A stretch of 64,000 nt of DNA from an uncultured Bacteroidia bacterium (lineage in GTDB: Bacteria; Bacteroidota; Bacteroidia; Bacteroidales; UBA932): positions 124,001-188,000 of the forward strand of contig CADBYT010000005.1 of NCBI GenBank assembly GCA_902798975.1, written 5' to 3'. A model generated the notes under the pieces. The model searched no databases. It worked only from the letters and a program-made list of their open reading frames with translations, and was not told the DNA's origin. Below are positions 32,452 through 41,680 of the stretch, one piece after another (the first letter of the stretch is position 1; every line of letters begins with the position of its first letter). A program made the position numbers and the translations under genes.

Positions 32452-33276
32452 ATGAAATTGGCCTATTATATCAAGAAAGACCAGCTCAAGGGAGACTCCC
32501 GCGTGGAAGCTCTCCTGGAGCGGATTTGTGCCGGCGGACATCTGCTCTATGCCGTGGCGCAGCCTTCGGAATTCCTTCCGGAGACGGACGCACTGCTGAG
32601 CCTGGGCGGAGACGGCACTTTCCTGTCGGCGGCGCAGCTTGCGGTGTCGGCGGATGTCCCGGTGCTCGGGGTCAATTTCGGCCGCCTCGGCTTCCTGTCC
32701 GAAAACGATCCGGACATGGTCGTGGCGGCGCTTTCTTCCGGCGATTTCCGGGTCGAGGAACGGGAACTTCTCCAGATCCATTGTCCGGATCTCCCGGAAG
32801 AGGGATTCTGGCCGTATGCGCTCAACGAGATGAGCGTTTCACGCGTGAGCCCTTCGATGCTCGGCGTGACGGTCGAACTGGACGGGGAGACGCTTCCGAC
32901 CTATTGGGCGGACGGCCTGCTGGTGGCCACGAGTTCCGGCTCCACGGCCTACAGCCTCAGCGTCGGCGGCCCCATCTGCCTGCCGGAGACAAAGGTTTTT
33001 ATCGTGGCTCCGATCTCGCCGCACAACCTCAACGTGCGCCCGCTCATCGTGCCGGAGTCTTCCACCCTGCAGCTCTCGCTGCGTTCGCGCGACGACCGGG
33101 CGGTGCTCACGATGGACAACCGGACCTATACGATTCCGGCCGGAACGCAGGTGAAGGTCAGCGCCGCGCCGGTGCGCCTGCGCCGCATGCGGCTCGGCCA
33201 GTCCAATTTCATCAACGCGCTGCGTACCCGCCTCCTCTGGGGCGAGGACGTCAGGAATGGCGGCAGCCAAGAATAA
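32452..33276 (+). CDS. nadK: NAD kinase, 274 aa
   Basis: Makes NADP by phosphorylating NAD. The GGDG signature is in [14 protein letters not shown], followed by the NE/D motif in [10 protein letters not shown] and the Gly-rich [16 protein letters not shown]-terminal half is shorter than in some relatives but complete. It precedes uppS by three bases. Confidence 0.96.
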   Translation: MKLAYYIKKDQLKGDSRVEALLERICAGGHLLYAVAQPSEFLPETDALLSLGGDGTFLSAAQLAVSADVPVLGVNFGRLGFLSENDPDMVVAALSSGDFRVEERELLQIHCPDLPEEGFWPYALNEMSVSRVSPSMLGVTVELDGETLPTYWADGLLVATSSGSTAYSLSVGGPICLPETKVFIVAPISPHNLNVRPLIVPESSTLQLSLRSRDDRAVLTMDNRTYTIPAGTQVKVSAAPVRLRRMRLGQSNFINALRTRLLWGEDVRNGGSQE

Positions 33277-33279
33277 TCA

Positions 33280-33993
33280 ATGACTATGCAGATTCCGGAC
33301 AAACTTCCTACACACGTGTCCATCATCATGGACGGAAACGGCCGTTGGGCCAAAGAGCGGGGGAAAGAAAGGGTTTATGGACATTTCGAGGGAGTCGAGA
33401 GCGTCCGTGCCGTGATCGAGGCGGGCGTGGAATGGAAGATTCCGTATATATCTTTTTTTGCCTTCTCGGAGGAAAACTGGGGCCGGCCCGACGCCGAGGT
33501 GCAGACGCTGATGGAGCTGATGGGCCGCGCCATGCTCGCCGAGCTCGACAATTTCATGGAGCATGACGTGCGTTTCATGGTCCTGGGCAACCGGGCGCGC
33601 CTCTCGGATGCGCTCAAGGCGGACATCGACAAGGTGATGGGCGCCACGGCCGCCAACAAGGGGCTCACGATGATCCTTTTCCTGAGCTACAGCGGCCGCT
33701 GGGATATTCTCCAGGCGGCGGAAAAGATGGCACACGATTTGATTGAACATCCCGGGCGCCCGGTGCAGCCGGAAGATTTCAGCCGCTACCTGGTGACCGC
33801 CGGCATCCCGGATCCGGACTTGTTGATCCGGACCTCGGGAGAACAGAGAATCAGCAACTACCTGCTTTGGCAGACAGCATACACCGAGTTTGTATTTACC
33901 GACACGCTCTGGCCCGACTTCCGCAAGGAAGCCTTCCGGGAGGCCTTGCAAACCTACGCTTTACGGGACCGGCGTTTCGGAAAAATCAAATAA
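33280..33993 (+). CDS. uppS: Undecaprenyl (isoprenyl) diphosphate synthase, 237 aa
   Basis: Cis-prenyltransferase making the lipid carrier for cell wall and O-antigen. It has the catalytic HVSIIMDGNGRWAKERG, the FAFSEENW helix, and the C-terminal DLLIRTSGEQRISNYLLWQ motif that binds isopentenyl diphosphate. Start ATG at 33280; a second ATG two codons later is equally possible. Followed by bamA, which has its own promoter in the last codons of uppS. Confidence 0.96.
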   Translation: MTMQIPDKLPTHVSIIMDGNGRWAKERGKERVYGHFEGVESVRAVIEAGVEWKIPYISFFAFSEENWGRPDAEVQTLMELMGRAMLAELDNFMEHDVRFMVLGNRARLSDALKADIDKVMGATAANKGLTMILFLSYSGRWDILQAAEKMAHDLIEHPGRPVQPEDFSRYLVTAGIPDPDLLIRTSGEQRISNYLLWQTAYTEFVFTDTLWPDFRKEAFREALQTYALRDRRFGKIK

Positions 33994-33998
33994 TTGGG

Positions 33999-34006
33999 TA
34001 TATTTG
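33999..34006 (+). promoter_or_regulatory. -7 element TATATTTG for bamA
   Basis: Full TAnnTTTG match starting five bases after the uppS stop and ending 12 bases before the bamA ATG at 34019. Confidence 0.6.
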
Positions 34007-34018
34007 CACATTTATCGA

Positions 34019-36601
34019 ATGAAAATGAGAATAGGACGGATCCTGACCCTTCTGGCACTGCTGCTTGCCCCGGTGATTTCCCGGGCGCAGGCCGGTGGAG
34101 TGGAGGTGGACTACAACCATCCGCAGAAATATATCATCGCGGGGATTTCGGTCGAGGGTAATACGGTGTTCGGCGAATCGCAGATCATCAATCAGACAGG
34201 TATGCATACGGGGATGGAAGTGACCGTCCCGGGCGACGAGCTCTCCAATGTGGTCCGGCGCCTGTATCTGCAGCGCTTCTTCGACGATGTCGCCATCGAG
34301 ATCGACAGCCTGAGCGCCGGCCGCGATTCCGCGTGGTTCAAGATCCGGATCAAGGAGCGTCCGCGCGTGTCCCGCTGGTCGTTCAGCGGCGTCAAGTCGA
34401 GCGAGCGCAAGGACATCGAGGAGCGCCTGAACCTCCGCCGCGGCGGTGAGTTCTCCGAATATGTGGAGAAGACCTCCGCCGATATCATCAAGCGCTATTT
34501 CGCCGAGAAGGGCTTCCTGCTCTGCGACGTCAAGGCCGAGGTGCAGCGCGACACCATGGTGCGGAACGCCATCCGGGTCAATTTCGCCATCGACAAGGGC
34601 GAGAAGGTCCGCATCAAGGACATCAACTTCATCGGCAACGAGCATGTGAAGGATTTCAAGCTGGCCCGCTCGATGAAGAAGACCAAGTCGAACAAGTTCT
34701 ACAACTTCTTCCACAGCAAGAAGTTCAACGAGAAGGAATACCTTACCGACAAGAAATCCGCGCTGAGCGCCTTCAACGAGGCCGGCTTCCGCGACGCCCG
34801 CCTGGTGCGCGACTCCATCTACTATGTGGAGCCGGGCCGCCTGGGGATCGACCTGGTGTTCGAGGAAGGGGACAAGTATTACTTCCGTGACGTGAACTGG
34901 ACCGGCAACTCCGTCTATGCCTCCAATACCCTCGACGAAGTGCTCGGCATCAAGAAGGGCGACGTCTACGACGTGGTCACCATGGAGAAGCGCCTCTTCG
35001 GCGGCGGCAAGCAGAATGAACTGGACATCACCAAGCTGTACCGCGACAACGGTTTCCTCTTCTTCAACGTCACGCCGGTCGAGACCAATATCCAGAACGA
35101 TTCCGTGGATGTCGAACTCCGGATTTCCGAGGGCAAGCAGGCCACGCTCAACAATATCGTCATCAACGGCAACGACCTGACCAACGAGAAGGTCGTCCGT
35201 CGCCAGATCTTTACCCGTCCGGGCTATCTGTTCAGCCAGTCCGATTTCGAACGGTCCGTCCGCGAAATCGCGTCGCTGGGCCAGTTTGATCCGGAGGTGG
35301 CCATGGATCCGACGCGGGGTTTCTCCGTCCTGCCCAATGCACTCGACAACACGGTGGACATCATCTACAACGTGGTCGAGAAGCCGTCCTCCCAGCTGGA
35401 GGTCTCCGGCGGCTGGGGCGGCAACACCTTCGTGGCGACCGTGGGCGTGAGTTTCAACAACTTCTCCACGCACCGTTTCTTCGACAAGGGCGCCTGGCGT
35501 CCGGTCCCGCTCGGCGATGCGCAGAACCTGGCTTTCCGTTTCCAGACCAACGGTACCTACTACACCGCCCTCACGGCCAGCTTCACGGAGCCGTGGCTGT
35601 TCGGCAAGAAGCCGACTTCGCTCAGCCTGAGCGCCTATTATACCCGTCAGACCAGTTCCTATCTCGCCCTCAACATCCTCAATCACGACCGCGAGATGAA
35701 CGTGTACGGCTTCTCCGCCTCCCTGGGTATGCGCCTGAAGTGGCCGGACAACTACTTCGTCCTCTACAACGGCTTCAGCTGGCAGACCTATCAGCTGAAC
35801 AACTGGTACTCCGGCTATTTCATCATCGACGACGGCGTCACGCACAACATCAGCTACACGCTCAGCCTGATCCGCAACTCCACCGACCAGCAGATTTACC
35901 CTCGTATGGGTTCGGAGTTCTCGTTCTCGCTGCAGCTCACGCCGCCGTTCTCCCTCTTCCGCAAGTATGACTTCGATGCCGACGGCAACAAGGTACCCGT
36001 CAAGAGCTATAAGGACGTCAACTACGACAACTGGTCCGGCAAGGACCGCTACAAGTGGATCGAATACCACAAGTGGAAGTTCTCCGCCACGACCTACAGC
36101 CGCCTGATCGGCGACCTCGTCCTGATGACGCGTGCGCAGTTCGGCTACCTGGGTTACTACAACCGCAACTGGGGTTATTCCCCGTTCGAGGGCTTCCTTG
36201 TGGGTGGCGACGGTATGTCGGGTTACTATTCCTACGGTACCGAAATGATCGCCCTGCGCGGTTACGAGAACAACTCCCTGACGCCGTACATCCCGTCGCA
36301 GTACAACGCCAATGGCTACGCCTACGCGGGTAACGTCTACGACAAGTTCACCGTCGAGCTCCGCTATCCGGTGATCCTCCAGCCCCAGTCCACCATCTAC
36401 GCCCTGGCGTTCCTGGAGGGTGGTAACTGCTGGTCGGACATCAAAGATTTCAATCCTTTCCAGATTAAACGCAGCGCTGGCGTCGGTGTTCGCATCTTCT
36501 TACCGATGGTGGGTCTGCTCGGCGTCGACTGGGGTTGGGGCTTTGACGGTCCCGAAGGGTCGAAGAGCCAGTTCCACTTCGTTATCGGACAACAATTCTG
36601 A
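34019..36601 (+). CDS. bamA: Outer-membrane protein assembly factor BamA, 860 aa
   Basis: Omp85-family insertase that folds beta-barrels into the outer membrane. Signal peptide MKMRIGRILTLLALLLAPVISRAQ, five POTRA domains (for example ISVEGNTVFGESQIINQTGM, IKDINFIGNEHVKDFKLARS, NIVINGNDLTNEKVVRRQIF) and a C-terminal 16-strand barrel. The lid-lock motif is seen as GLLGVDWGWGFDGPEGSK and the last residue is Phe in HFVIGQQF. The ATG at 34019 is chosen because upstream codons run through uppS and the promoter. Followed by ompH, its functional partner. Confidence 0.96.
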   Translation: MKMRIGRILTLLALLLAPVISRAQAGGVEVDYNHPQKYIIAGISVEGNTVFGESQIINQTGMHTGMEVTVPGDELSNVVRRLYLQRFFDDVAIEIDSLSAGRDSAWFKIRIKERPRVSRWSFSGVKSSERKDIEERLNLRRGGEFSEYVEKTSADIIKRYFAEKGFLLCDVKAEVQRDTMVRNAIRVNFAIDKGEKVRIKDINFIGNEHVKDFKLARSMKKTKSNKFYNFFHSKKFNEKEYLTDKKSALSAFNEAGFRDARLVRDSIYYVEPGRLGIDLVFEEGDKYYFRDVNWTGNSVYASNTLDEVLGIKKGDVYDVVTMEKRLFGGGKQNELDITKLYRDNGFLFFNVTPVETNIQNDSVDVELRISEGKQATLNNIVINGNDLTNEKVVRRQIFTRPGYLFSQSDFERSVREIASLGQFDPEVAMDPTRGFSVLPNALDNTVDIIYNVVEKPSSQLEVSGGWGGNTFVATVGVSFNNFSTHRFFDKGAWRPVPLGDAQNLAFRFQTNGTYYTALTASFTEPWLFGKKPTSLSLSAYYTRQTSSYLALNILNHDREMNVYGFSASLGMRLKWPDNYFVLYNGFSWQTYQLNNWYSGYFIIDDGVTHNISYTLSLIRNSTDQQIYPRMGSEFSFSLQLTPPFSLFRKYDFDADGNKVPVKSYKDVNYDNWSGKDRYKWIEYHKWKFSATTYSRLIGDLVLMTRAQFGYLGYYNRNWGYSPFEGFLVGGDGMSGYYSYGTEMIALRGYENNSLTPYIPSQYNANGYAYAGNVYDKFTVELRYPVILQPQSTIYALAFLEGGNCWSDIKDFNPFQIKRSAGVGVRIFLPMVGLLGVDWGWGFDGPEGSKSQFHFVIGQQF

Positions 36602-36643
36602 TGGCACAGTTTTTATAGGATAATAACTAAAATTAATTTGAAT

Positions 36644-37207
36644 ATGAAAAAGATTCTTTTGATTGCCGCTATGGCTTTTGCTGCGACTGCGGCTTTTGCC
36701 CAGCCGAAGTTCGCCCACGTTAATTCCACCGAGCTGGTCCAGCTCTGCCCGGAGATGGACAAGGCCCGCGAGACCATGAACGCCGCGAGCAACGAAGCCC
36801 AGGAGACGTACAACGATATGCAGGCTGAATTCAATTCCAAGCTCCAGACCTACCAGTCCAAGGGCAGTTCCTGGACGGACGCGATCCGCGAGAGCAAGGA
36901 GAAGGAGCTGACCGAGATCCAGCAGCGCCTCCAGGAGTTTGCGCAGACCGTGCAGATGGAGCTCCAGCAGCAGCAGGAGCAGCTGATGCAGCCGATCTAC
37001 CAGAAGGTCAACGAGATCGTCCAGGATCTGGCCAAGAAGGGAGGCTACATCTACGTCTTCGACGTCCAATCCCTCGTGTATGTCGATCCTGCCCAGAGCT
37101 TCGACCTCACGCCGGATGCCCGCAAGGCCCTGAACATCCCGGCCGACAGGACGCTTGAGTCCCTCGCCGCCGAGCTCCAGGCCCAGCAGGCTGCTGCCCA
37201 GCAGTAA
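36644..37207 (+). CDS. OmpH/Skp-family periplasmic chaperone, 187 aa
   Basis: Cleavable signal MKKILLIAAMAFAATAAFAQ, N-terminal strand FAHVNSTELVQLCPEMDKA, two coiled-coil arms (about 35-120) rich in Gln/Glu, and a C-terminal strand YIYVFDVQSLVYVDP followed by a Gln/Ala tail. Standard soluble Skp. ATG at 36644 preferred; an in-frame TTG lies two codons upstream. A strong terminator follows, closing the nadK-uppS-bamA-ompH group. Confidence 0.93.
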   Translation: MKKILLIAAMAFAATAAFAQPKFAHVNSTELVQLCPEMDKARETMNAASNEAQETYNDMQAEFNSKLQTYQSKGSSWTDAIRESKEKELTEIQQRLQEFAQTVQMELQQQQEQLMQPIYQKVNEIVQDLAKKGGYIYVFDVQSLVYVDPAQSFDLTPDARKALNIPADRTLESLAAELQAQQAAAQQ

Positions 37208-37218
37208 CAGACGCTTCC

Positions 37219-37253
37219 GCCTCGTCCCGCCTCCGGGCGGGATGAGGTTTTTT
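37219..37253 (+). terminator. Rho-independent terminator after ompH
   Basis: CCTCGTCCCGCC pairs with GGCGGGATGAGG (one G-T pair) around a short loop, followed by TTTTTT. Confidence 0.9.
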
Positions 37254-37295
37254 ATCTTTCTAACCTGAACCACATTACCACACTAACACATAAAG

Positions 37296-39137
37296 ATGCA
37301 ACACAAAGTCATTGACGCCAAAGATGTTGTAATCAGATTTGCAGGAGATTCGGGTGATGGCATGCAGCTCACCGGGTCTCTTTTTGCGGATATGTCCGCC
37401 ATCTATGGCAATGGTCTTTCCACTTTCCCGGACTATCCGGCCGAAATCCGCGCCCCGCACGGGACGGTTTCGGGCGTGTCCGGTTTCCAGGTCCACATCG
37501 GCAGCGAGAAGATTTCCACGCCCGGTGATTTCTGCGACCTGCTGGTAGCCATGAATCCCGCCGCCCTCAAGGCGAACGCCAAATGGTGCAAGCGCCACGC
37601 GATGATCCTCGTGGACGAGGACTCCTTCGACGAGGCGGGCATGAAGAAGGCGGGCTTCACCACCGACAATCCCTTCACCGAACTCGGGGTCGAAGACAGG
37701 ACCCTCATCGTCGCCCCGATCACGACGCTGACCCAGGAGAGCCTGAAGGACAGCGGGATGGACAACAAGGCCATCCTCAAGTGCAAGAACATGTTCACCC
37801 TCGGCATGGCCTGCTATATCTACAACCGGCCGCTGGAGTATATCTACGCTTACCTGGAGAAGAAATTCGCCAAGAAGCACCCCGAGGTCATCGAACCGAA
37901 CAAGAAGGTCCTCTTCGACGGATTCAACTACGCCGCGAACATCCAGGCGATCGCCAACACCTATACGATCGCCCCGGCGGAGCATCTGGAGAAAGGCACC
38001 TACCGCAATATCACGGGCAACCAGGCCACGGCCTGGGGCCTGCTCGCCGCTTCCGAGAAGTCGGGCCTGTCCCTCTTCTGCGGATCCTATCCCATCACGC
38101 CGGCCACGGCGATCTTGGAAGAGCTCGCGCTCCACAAGAGCCTGGGCGCCAAGACGCTGCAGGCCGAGGACGAGATCGCGGGCATCTGTACGGCCATCGG
38201 CGCCGCCTATGCCGGCAATCTCGCCGTGACAACCACCTCCGGTCCGGGCCTCTCCCTGAAGTCCGAGGCCATGGGCCTGGCCGTGATGGCCGAGTTGCCG
38301 CTGGTGGTCGTGGACGTGCAGCGCGGCGGCCCCTCCACGGGCCTGCCGACCAAGACGGAGCAGTCCGACCTGAACCAGGCGCTCTACGGCCGTAACGGCG
38401 AATGCCCGATGGCGGTCATCGCCGCCCATTCGCCGGCCCATTGCTTCGACGCCGCCTTCCAGGCCGCGAAGATCGCCCTGGAGCACATGACCCCGGTCCT
38501 GCTGCTCTCCGAGGGCTTTCTGGGCAACGGTTCCGAGCCCTGGCGCATTCCTTCGATGAAGGATTATCCCGAGATCAAGCCGCCTTTCGTGCAGGGCATC
38601 CTGCCGGAAGGGGAGAAGTTCAAACCCTTCGAGCGCGACCCCGAGACGCTCGTGCGCCGCTGGGCCCTGCCGGGCCAGCGCGGCTTCGAGCACCGCGTGG
38701 GCGGCCTGGAGAAGAACCATGCCGGCGTGCTCTCCACCGATCCCGCGAACCACGCGCAGATGGTGGCCGAACGGGCCGAGAAGGTGGAGCGCATTTCGCG
38801 CGACCTGCCCGCCCTGGAGCTCCTGAACGGTCCTGCTTCCGGCAAGCTGCTGGTGGTGGGCTGGGGCGGCACCTACGGCCACATCCTGTCCGCCGTCCGG
38901 GAGATCGGCGATAGGGTCTCCTACGTCCACTTTGACTACATCAACCCGCTGCCCGAGAACACGGAAGAGGTCTTCTCGAAGTTTGAGAAGATCCTCGTCT
39001 GCGAGCTCAACAGCGGGCAGTTCGCGGATTACCTTCGGGCGAAGTTCCCGGGCCGGGACATCCGCAAGTTCAACAAGGTCCAGGGCCAGCCGTTCCTCGT
39101 GAGCGAGTTGGTTGAGGCCATTCAAAACGAGATGTAG
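37296..39137 (+). CDS. korA: 2-oxoacid:ferredoxin oxidoreductase, fused gamma/alpha subunit, 613 aa
   Basis: The N-terminal ~190 residues are the gamma domain (VVIRFAGDSGDGMQLTGSLF); the remainder is the alpha pyrophosphate-binding part (SLFCGSYPITPATAILEELA, EDEIAGICTAIGAAYAGN, VDVQRGGPSTGLPTKTEQSD). With the next gene it interconverts a 2-oxoacid and its acyl-CoA, using ferredoxin. The substrate is likely 2-oxoglutarate, given the subunit layout and the glutamate dehydrogenase next door, but other 2-oxoacids cannot be excluded. Confidence 0.93.
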   Translation: MQHKVIDAKDVVIRFAGDSGDGMQLTGSLFADMSAIYGNGLSTFPDYPAEIRAPHGTVSGVSGFQVHIGSEKISTPGDFCDLLVAMNPAALKANAKWCKRHAMILVDEDSFDEAGMKKAGFTTDNPFTELGVEDRTLIVAPITTLTQESLKDSGMDNKAILKCKNMFTLGMACYIYNRPLEYIYAYLEKKFAKKHPEVIEPNKKVLFDGFNYAANIQAIANTYTIAPAEHLEKGTYRNITGNQATAWGLLAASEKSGLSLFCGSYPITPATAILEELALHKSLGAKTLQAEDEIAGICTAIGAAYAGNLAVTTTSGPGLSLKSEAMGLAVMAELPLVVVDVQRGGPSTGLPTKTEQSDLNQALYGRNGECPMAVIAAHSPAHCFDAAFQAAKIALEHMTPVLLLSEGFLGNGSEPWRIPSMKDYPEIKPPFVQGILPEGEKFKPFERDPETLVRRWALPGQRGFEHRVGGLEKNHAGVLSTDPANHAQMVAERAEKVERISRDLPALELLNGPASGKLLVVGWGGTYGHILSAVREIGDRVSYVHFDYINPLPENTEEVFSKFEKILVCELNSGQFADYLRAKFPGRDIRKFNKVQGQPFLVSELVEAIQNEM

Positions 39138-39140
39138 CGT

Positions 39141-40160
39141 ATGGCAACACTGACATTCAAGGATTTCAAGAGCGACCAGGAGGTCCGCTGGTGCCCCGGA
39201 TGCGGCGACCACGCGGTGCTGGCCGCACTGCAGCGCGCGCTCCCCAAGGTGAGCCAGGCGCTCAATTATGACAAGGAACGCTACGTGGTGGTGTCCGGTA
39301 TCGGCTGCTCCTCCCGTCTTCCTTACTATATGGATACCTACGGGTTCCACAGCATCCACGGCCGCGCAACGGCGGTCTCCACCGGCATCAAGGTGGCGAA
39401 TCCCTGGCTGACGGTCTGGCAGGCCTGCGGCGACGGCGATGCCCTCGCCATCGGCGGCAACCATTTCATCCATGCCATCCGGCGCAACATCGACATCAAC
39501 ATCATCCTCTTCAACAACCAGATCTACGGCCTGACCAAGGGGCAGTATTCGCCGACTTCCAAGTTCGGCGCGATCACGAAAACCTCGCCCTACGGCACCG
39601 TCGAGCACCCGTTCAACCCCGGTTCGCTCGTGCTGGGCGCCAAGGGCACCTTCTTCGCCCGCAGTCTGGACGTGGAGCTGAAGCTCAACGAGGAAATCAT
39701 GACGGCGGCAGCCCTGCACGACGGCTGCTCCGTGATGGAGATGCTGACCAACTGCGTGATCTTCAACGACGGAGCGCACAAGGCGCTGTCCGATCCGGCC
39801 GTGAAGGCCGACCACACGATCGTGCTTCGCCACGGGGAGAAGATGATCTTCGGCAAGGACCGCGACCGGGGCCTCATCTACGACGGCAAGAAGATCCGCG
39901 CCGTGCACATCGGCGAGGGCGGCTTCACGGAGGAGGACATCCTCGTGCACGACGCCCATACCGACAACATCGGCATCCACATGGCCCTCGCGGACATGAA
40001 AGGCCCGGACTATCCGGTCGCCCTCGGCGTGATCCGTGACGTCCGGGACATCACCTACGACGACGGCGTACGCGACCAGGTCAAGGAGGTGATGGCCAAG
40101 AGCAAGATCCACAGCGTGGACGAGCTGCTGCACAGCGGCTCCACCTGGGAAGTAGAATAA
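39141..40160 (+). CDS. korB: 2-oxoacid:ferredoxin oxidoreductase beta subunit, 339 aa
   Basis: Thiamine-diphosphate-binding subunit: cluster/TPP entry motif WCPGCGDHAVLAAL, catalytic region GIGCSSRLPYYMDTYGFH and the TPP motif GDGDALAIGGNHFIHA followed by NNQIYGLTKGQ. It carries no separate ferredoxin domain. Three bases after the alpha gene. Confidence 0.94.
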   Translation: MATLTFKDFKSDQEVRWCPGCGDHAVLAALQRALPKVSQALNYDKERYVVVSGIGCSSRLPYYMDTYGFHSIHGRATAVSTGIKVANPWLTVWQACGDGDALAIGGNHFIHAIRRNIDINIILFNNQIYGLTKGQYSPTSKFGAITKTSPYGTVEHPFNPGSLVLGAKGTFFARSLDVELKLNEEIMTAAALHDGCSVMEMLTNCVIFNDGAHKALSDPAVKADHTIVLRHGEKMIFGKDRDRGLIYDGKKIRAVHIGEGGFTEEDILVHDAHTDNIGIHMALADMKGPDYPVALGVIRDVRDITYDDGVRDQVKEVMAKSKIHSVDELLHSGSTWEVE

Positions 40161-40192
40161 TTCAACCGCAAAAATAACATTGATCTTTTACC

Positions 40193-41536
40193 ATGAAAAC
40201 AAAAGACATTATGGAACGTCTCCGGGCCAAGTATCCCGGGGAAAGTGAGTATCTCCAGGCAGTACAGGAGGTTCTTGAAAGTATCGAGGATGTATATAAC
40301 CAGCACCCTGAATTCGAGCAGGCGAAGATCGTCGAGCGCATGGTCGAACCGGACCGTATCTTCACCTTCCGCGTGACCTGGGTGGATGACAAGGGTGAGG
40401 TCCAGACCAATACGGGCTACCGCATCCAGTTCAACAGCGCCATCGGCCCCTACAAGGGCGGCCTGCGCTTCCACCGCGCCGTGACTCCGTCCATGCTGAA
40501 GTTCCTCGGTTTCGAGCAGACCTTCAAGAACGCGCTCACGACGCTCCCGATGGGCGGCGCCAAGGGCGGCAGCGATTTCGATCCCAAGGGCAAGACCGAC
40601 GCCGAAATCATGCGTTTCTGCCAGGCTTTCATGCTGGAACTCTGGCAGTGCATCGGTCCCGACCAGGACATCCCGGCCGGTGACGTGGGCGTGGGCGGCC
40701 GCGAGATCGGTTTCCTCTACGGTACGTACAAGAAGCTCGCGCGCGAGTACAACACCGGCGTGCTGACCGGCAAGGGCTCTACCTGGGGCGGTTCCATCCT
40801 GCGTCCTGAAGCCACGGGCTTCGGCGCGCTCTATTTCACGCAGAACCTCCTGCACCATGCGGGCAAGGATATCAAGGGCTGCAAGGTGGCGGTCTCCGGC
40901 TTCGGCAACGTGGCCTGGGGCGCCTGCATCAAGGCCCTCGAGCTGGGCGCCAAGGTCGTGGCCATCTCCGGCCCGGACGGTGTCTGCGCCATTCCGGACG
41001 GCATTACCAAGGAGATGATCGACTACATGCTCGTCATGCGCGCTTCCAACCGCGACCGCGTGGAGGACATGGCAACCAAGTTCCCGGGCAAGGCTATCTT
41101 CACCCCCGGCAAGAAGGCGTGGAGCATCCCCTGCGACATCGCCCTCCCGTGCGCTTTCCAGAACGAGTTGTCCGAGGACGACGCCAAGGAACTGAAAGCC
41201 AACGGCTGCTGGTGCTGCTGCGAGGTGTCCAACATGGGCTGCCAGCCCGGCGCCATCCACTTCTTCCAGCATAACGGCATCCTCTTCGCCCCGGGCAAGG
41301 CGGTCAACGCCGGCGGCGTGGCCACCTCGGGCCTCGAGATGACCCAGAACGCCGAGCACATCAGCTGGAGCGGCAAGGAGGTCGACGAGAAGCTGCACTT
41401 CATCATGAAGTCCATCCACGAGCAGTGCGTCAAGTTCGGCACCCAGCCGGACGGCAGCGTGGACTACGTGAAGGGCGCCAACATCGCCGGCTTCATGAAA
41501 GTCGCACAGGCGATGCTCGAGCAGGGAATCGTGTAA
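40193..41536 (+). CDS. gdhA: NADP-type glutamate dehydrogenase, 447 aa
   Basis: Forms glutamate from 2-oxoglutarate and ammonium. Hexameric family I: YKGGLRFH and GGAKGGSDFDPKGK hold the catalytic lysines, the nucleotide-binding fold reads VAVSGFGNVAWGACIKALELGAKVVAISGP. The Ser-rich GPDQDIPAGDVGVGGREIG is typical of the NADP-preferring class. Located after korAB (32 bases), so 2-oxoglutarate made there could feed it. Confidence 0.96.
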   Translation: MKTKDIMERLRAKYPGESEYLQAVQEVLESIEDVYNQHPEFEQAKIVERMVEPDRIFTFRVTWVDDKGEVQTNTGYRIQFNSAIGPYKGGLRFHRAVTPSMLKFLGFEQTFKNALTTLPMGGAKGGSDFDPKGKTDAEIMRFCQAFMLELWQCIGPDQDIPAGDVGVGGREIGFLYGTYKKLAREYNTGVLTGKGSTWGGSILRPEATGFGALYFTQNLLHHAGKDIKGCKVAVSGFGNVAWGACIKALELGAKVVAISGPDGVCAIPDGITKEMIDYMLVMRASNRDRVEDMATKFPGKAIFTPGKKAWSIPCDIALPCAFQNELSEDDAKELKANGCWCCCEVSNMGCQPGAIHFFQHNGILFAPGKAVNAGGVATSGLEMTQNAEHISWSGKEVDEKLHFIMKSIHEQCVKFGTQPDGSVDYVKGANIAGFMKVAQAMLEQGIV

Positions 41537-41561
41537 ACGGGTCATTCCCTGATCCCGCTTC

Positions 41562-41586
41562 GTCATTCCGGGCTTGACCCGGAATC
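41562..41586. repeat. Palindromic element, intergenic copy (GTCATTCCGGGCTTGACCCGGAATC family)
   Basis: The arms TTCCGGG and CCCGGAA flank CTTGA. A partial copy beginning GTCATTCCC lies just upstream (about 41541). Close relatives sit inside the kelch/AraC gene (46891-46912) and the M3 peptidase gene (48860-48883). It could also act as the gdhA 3'-end hairpin. Confidence 0.8.
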
Positions 41587-41608
41587 CATTAACATTTAAG
41601 AAATTGTT

Positions 41609-41639
41609 AGTCCGGTTTCTTTGAAAGGAGAGCCGGACT
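41609..41639. repeat. Hairpin AGTCCGG / CCGGACT upstream of the BACON lipoprotein gene
   Basis: Perfect 7-base arms (41609-41615 and 41633-41639) around a 17-base loop, 41 bases before the next ATG. No T run, so possibly a 5'-UTR structure or an mRNA end. Confidence 0.5.
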
Positions 41640-41680
41640 ACGCATGTATATGGGTATCTTGTTGTCAAATATGCGTGCGT

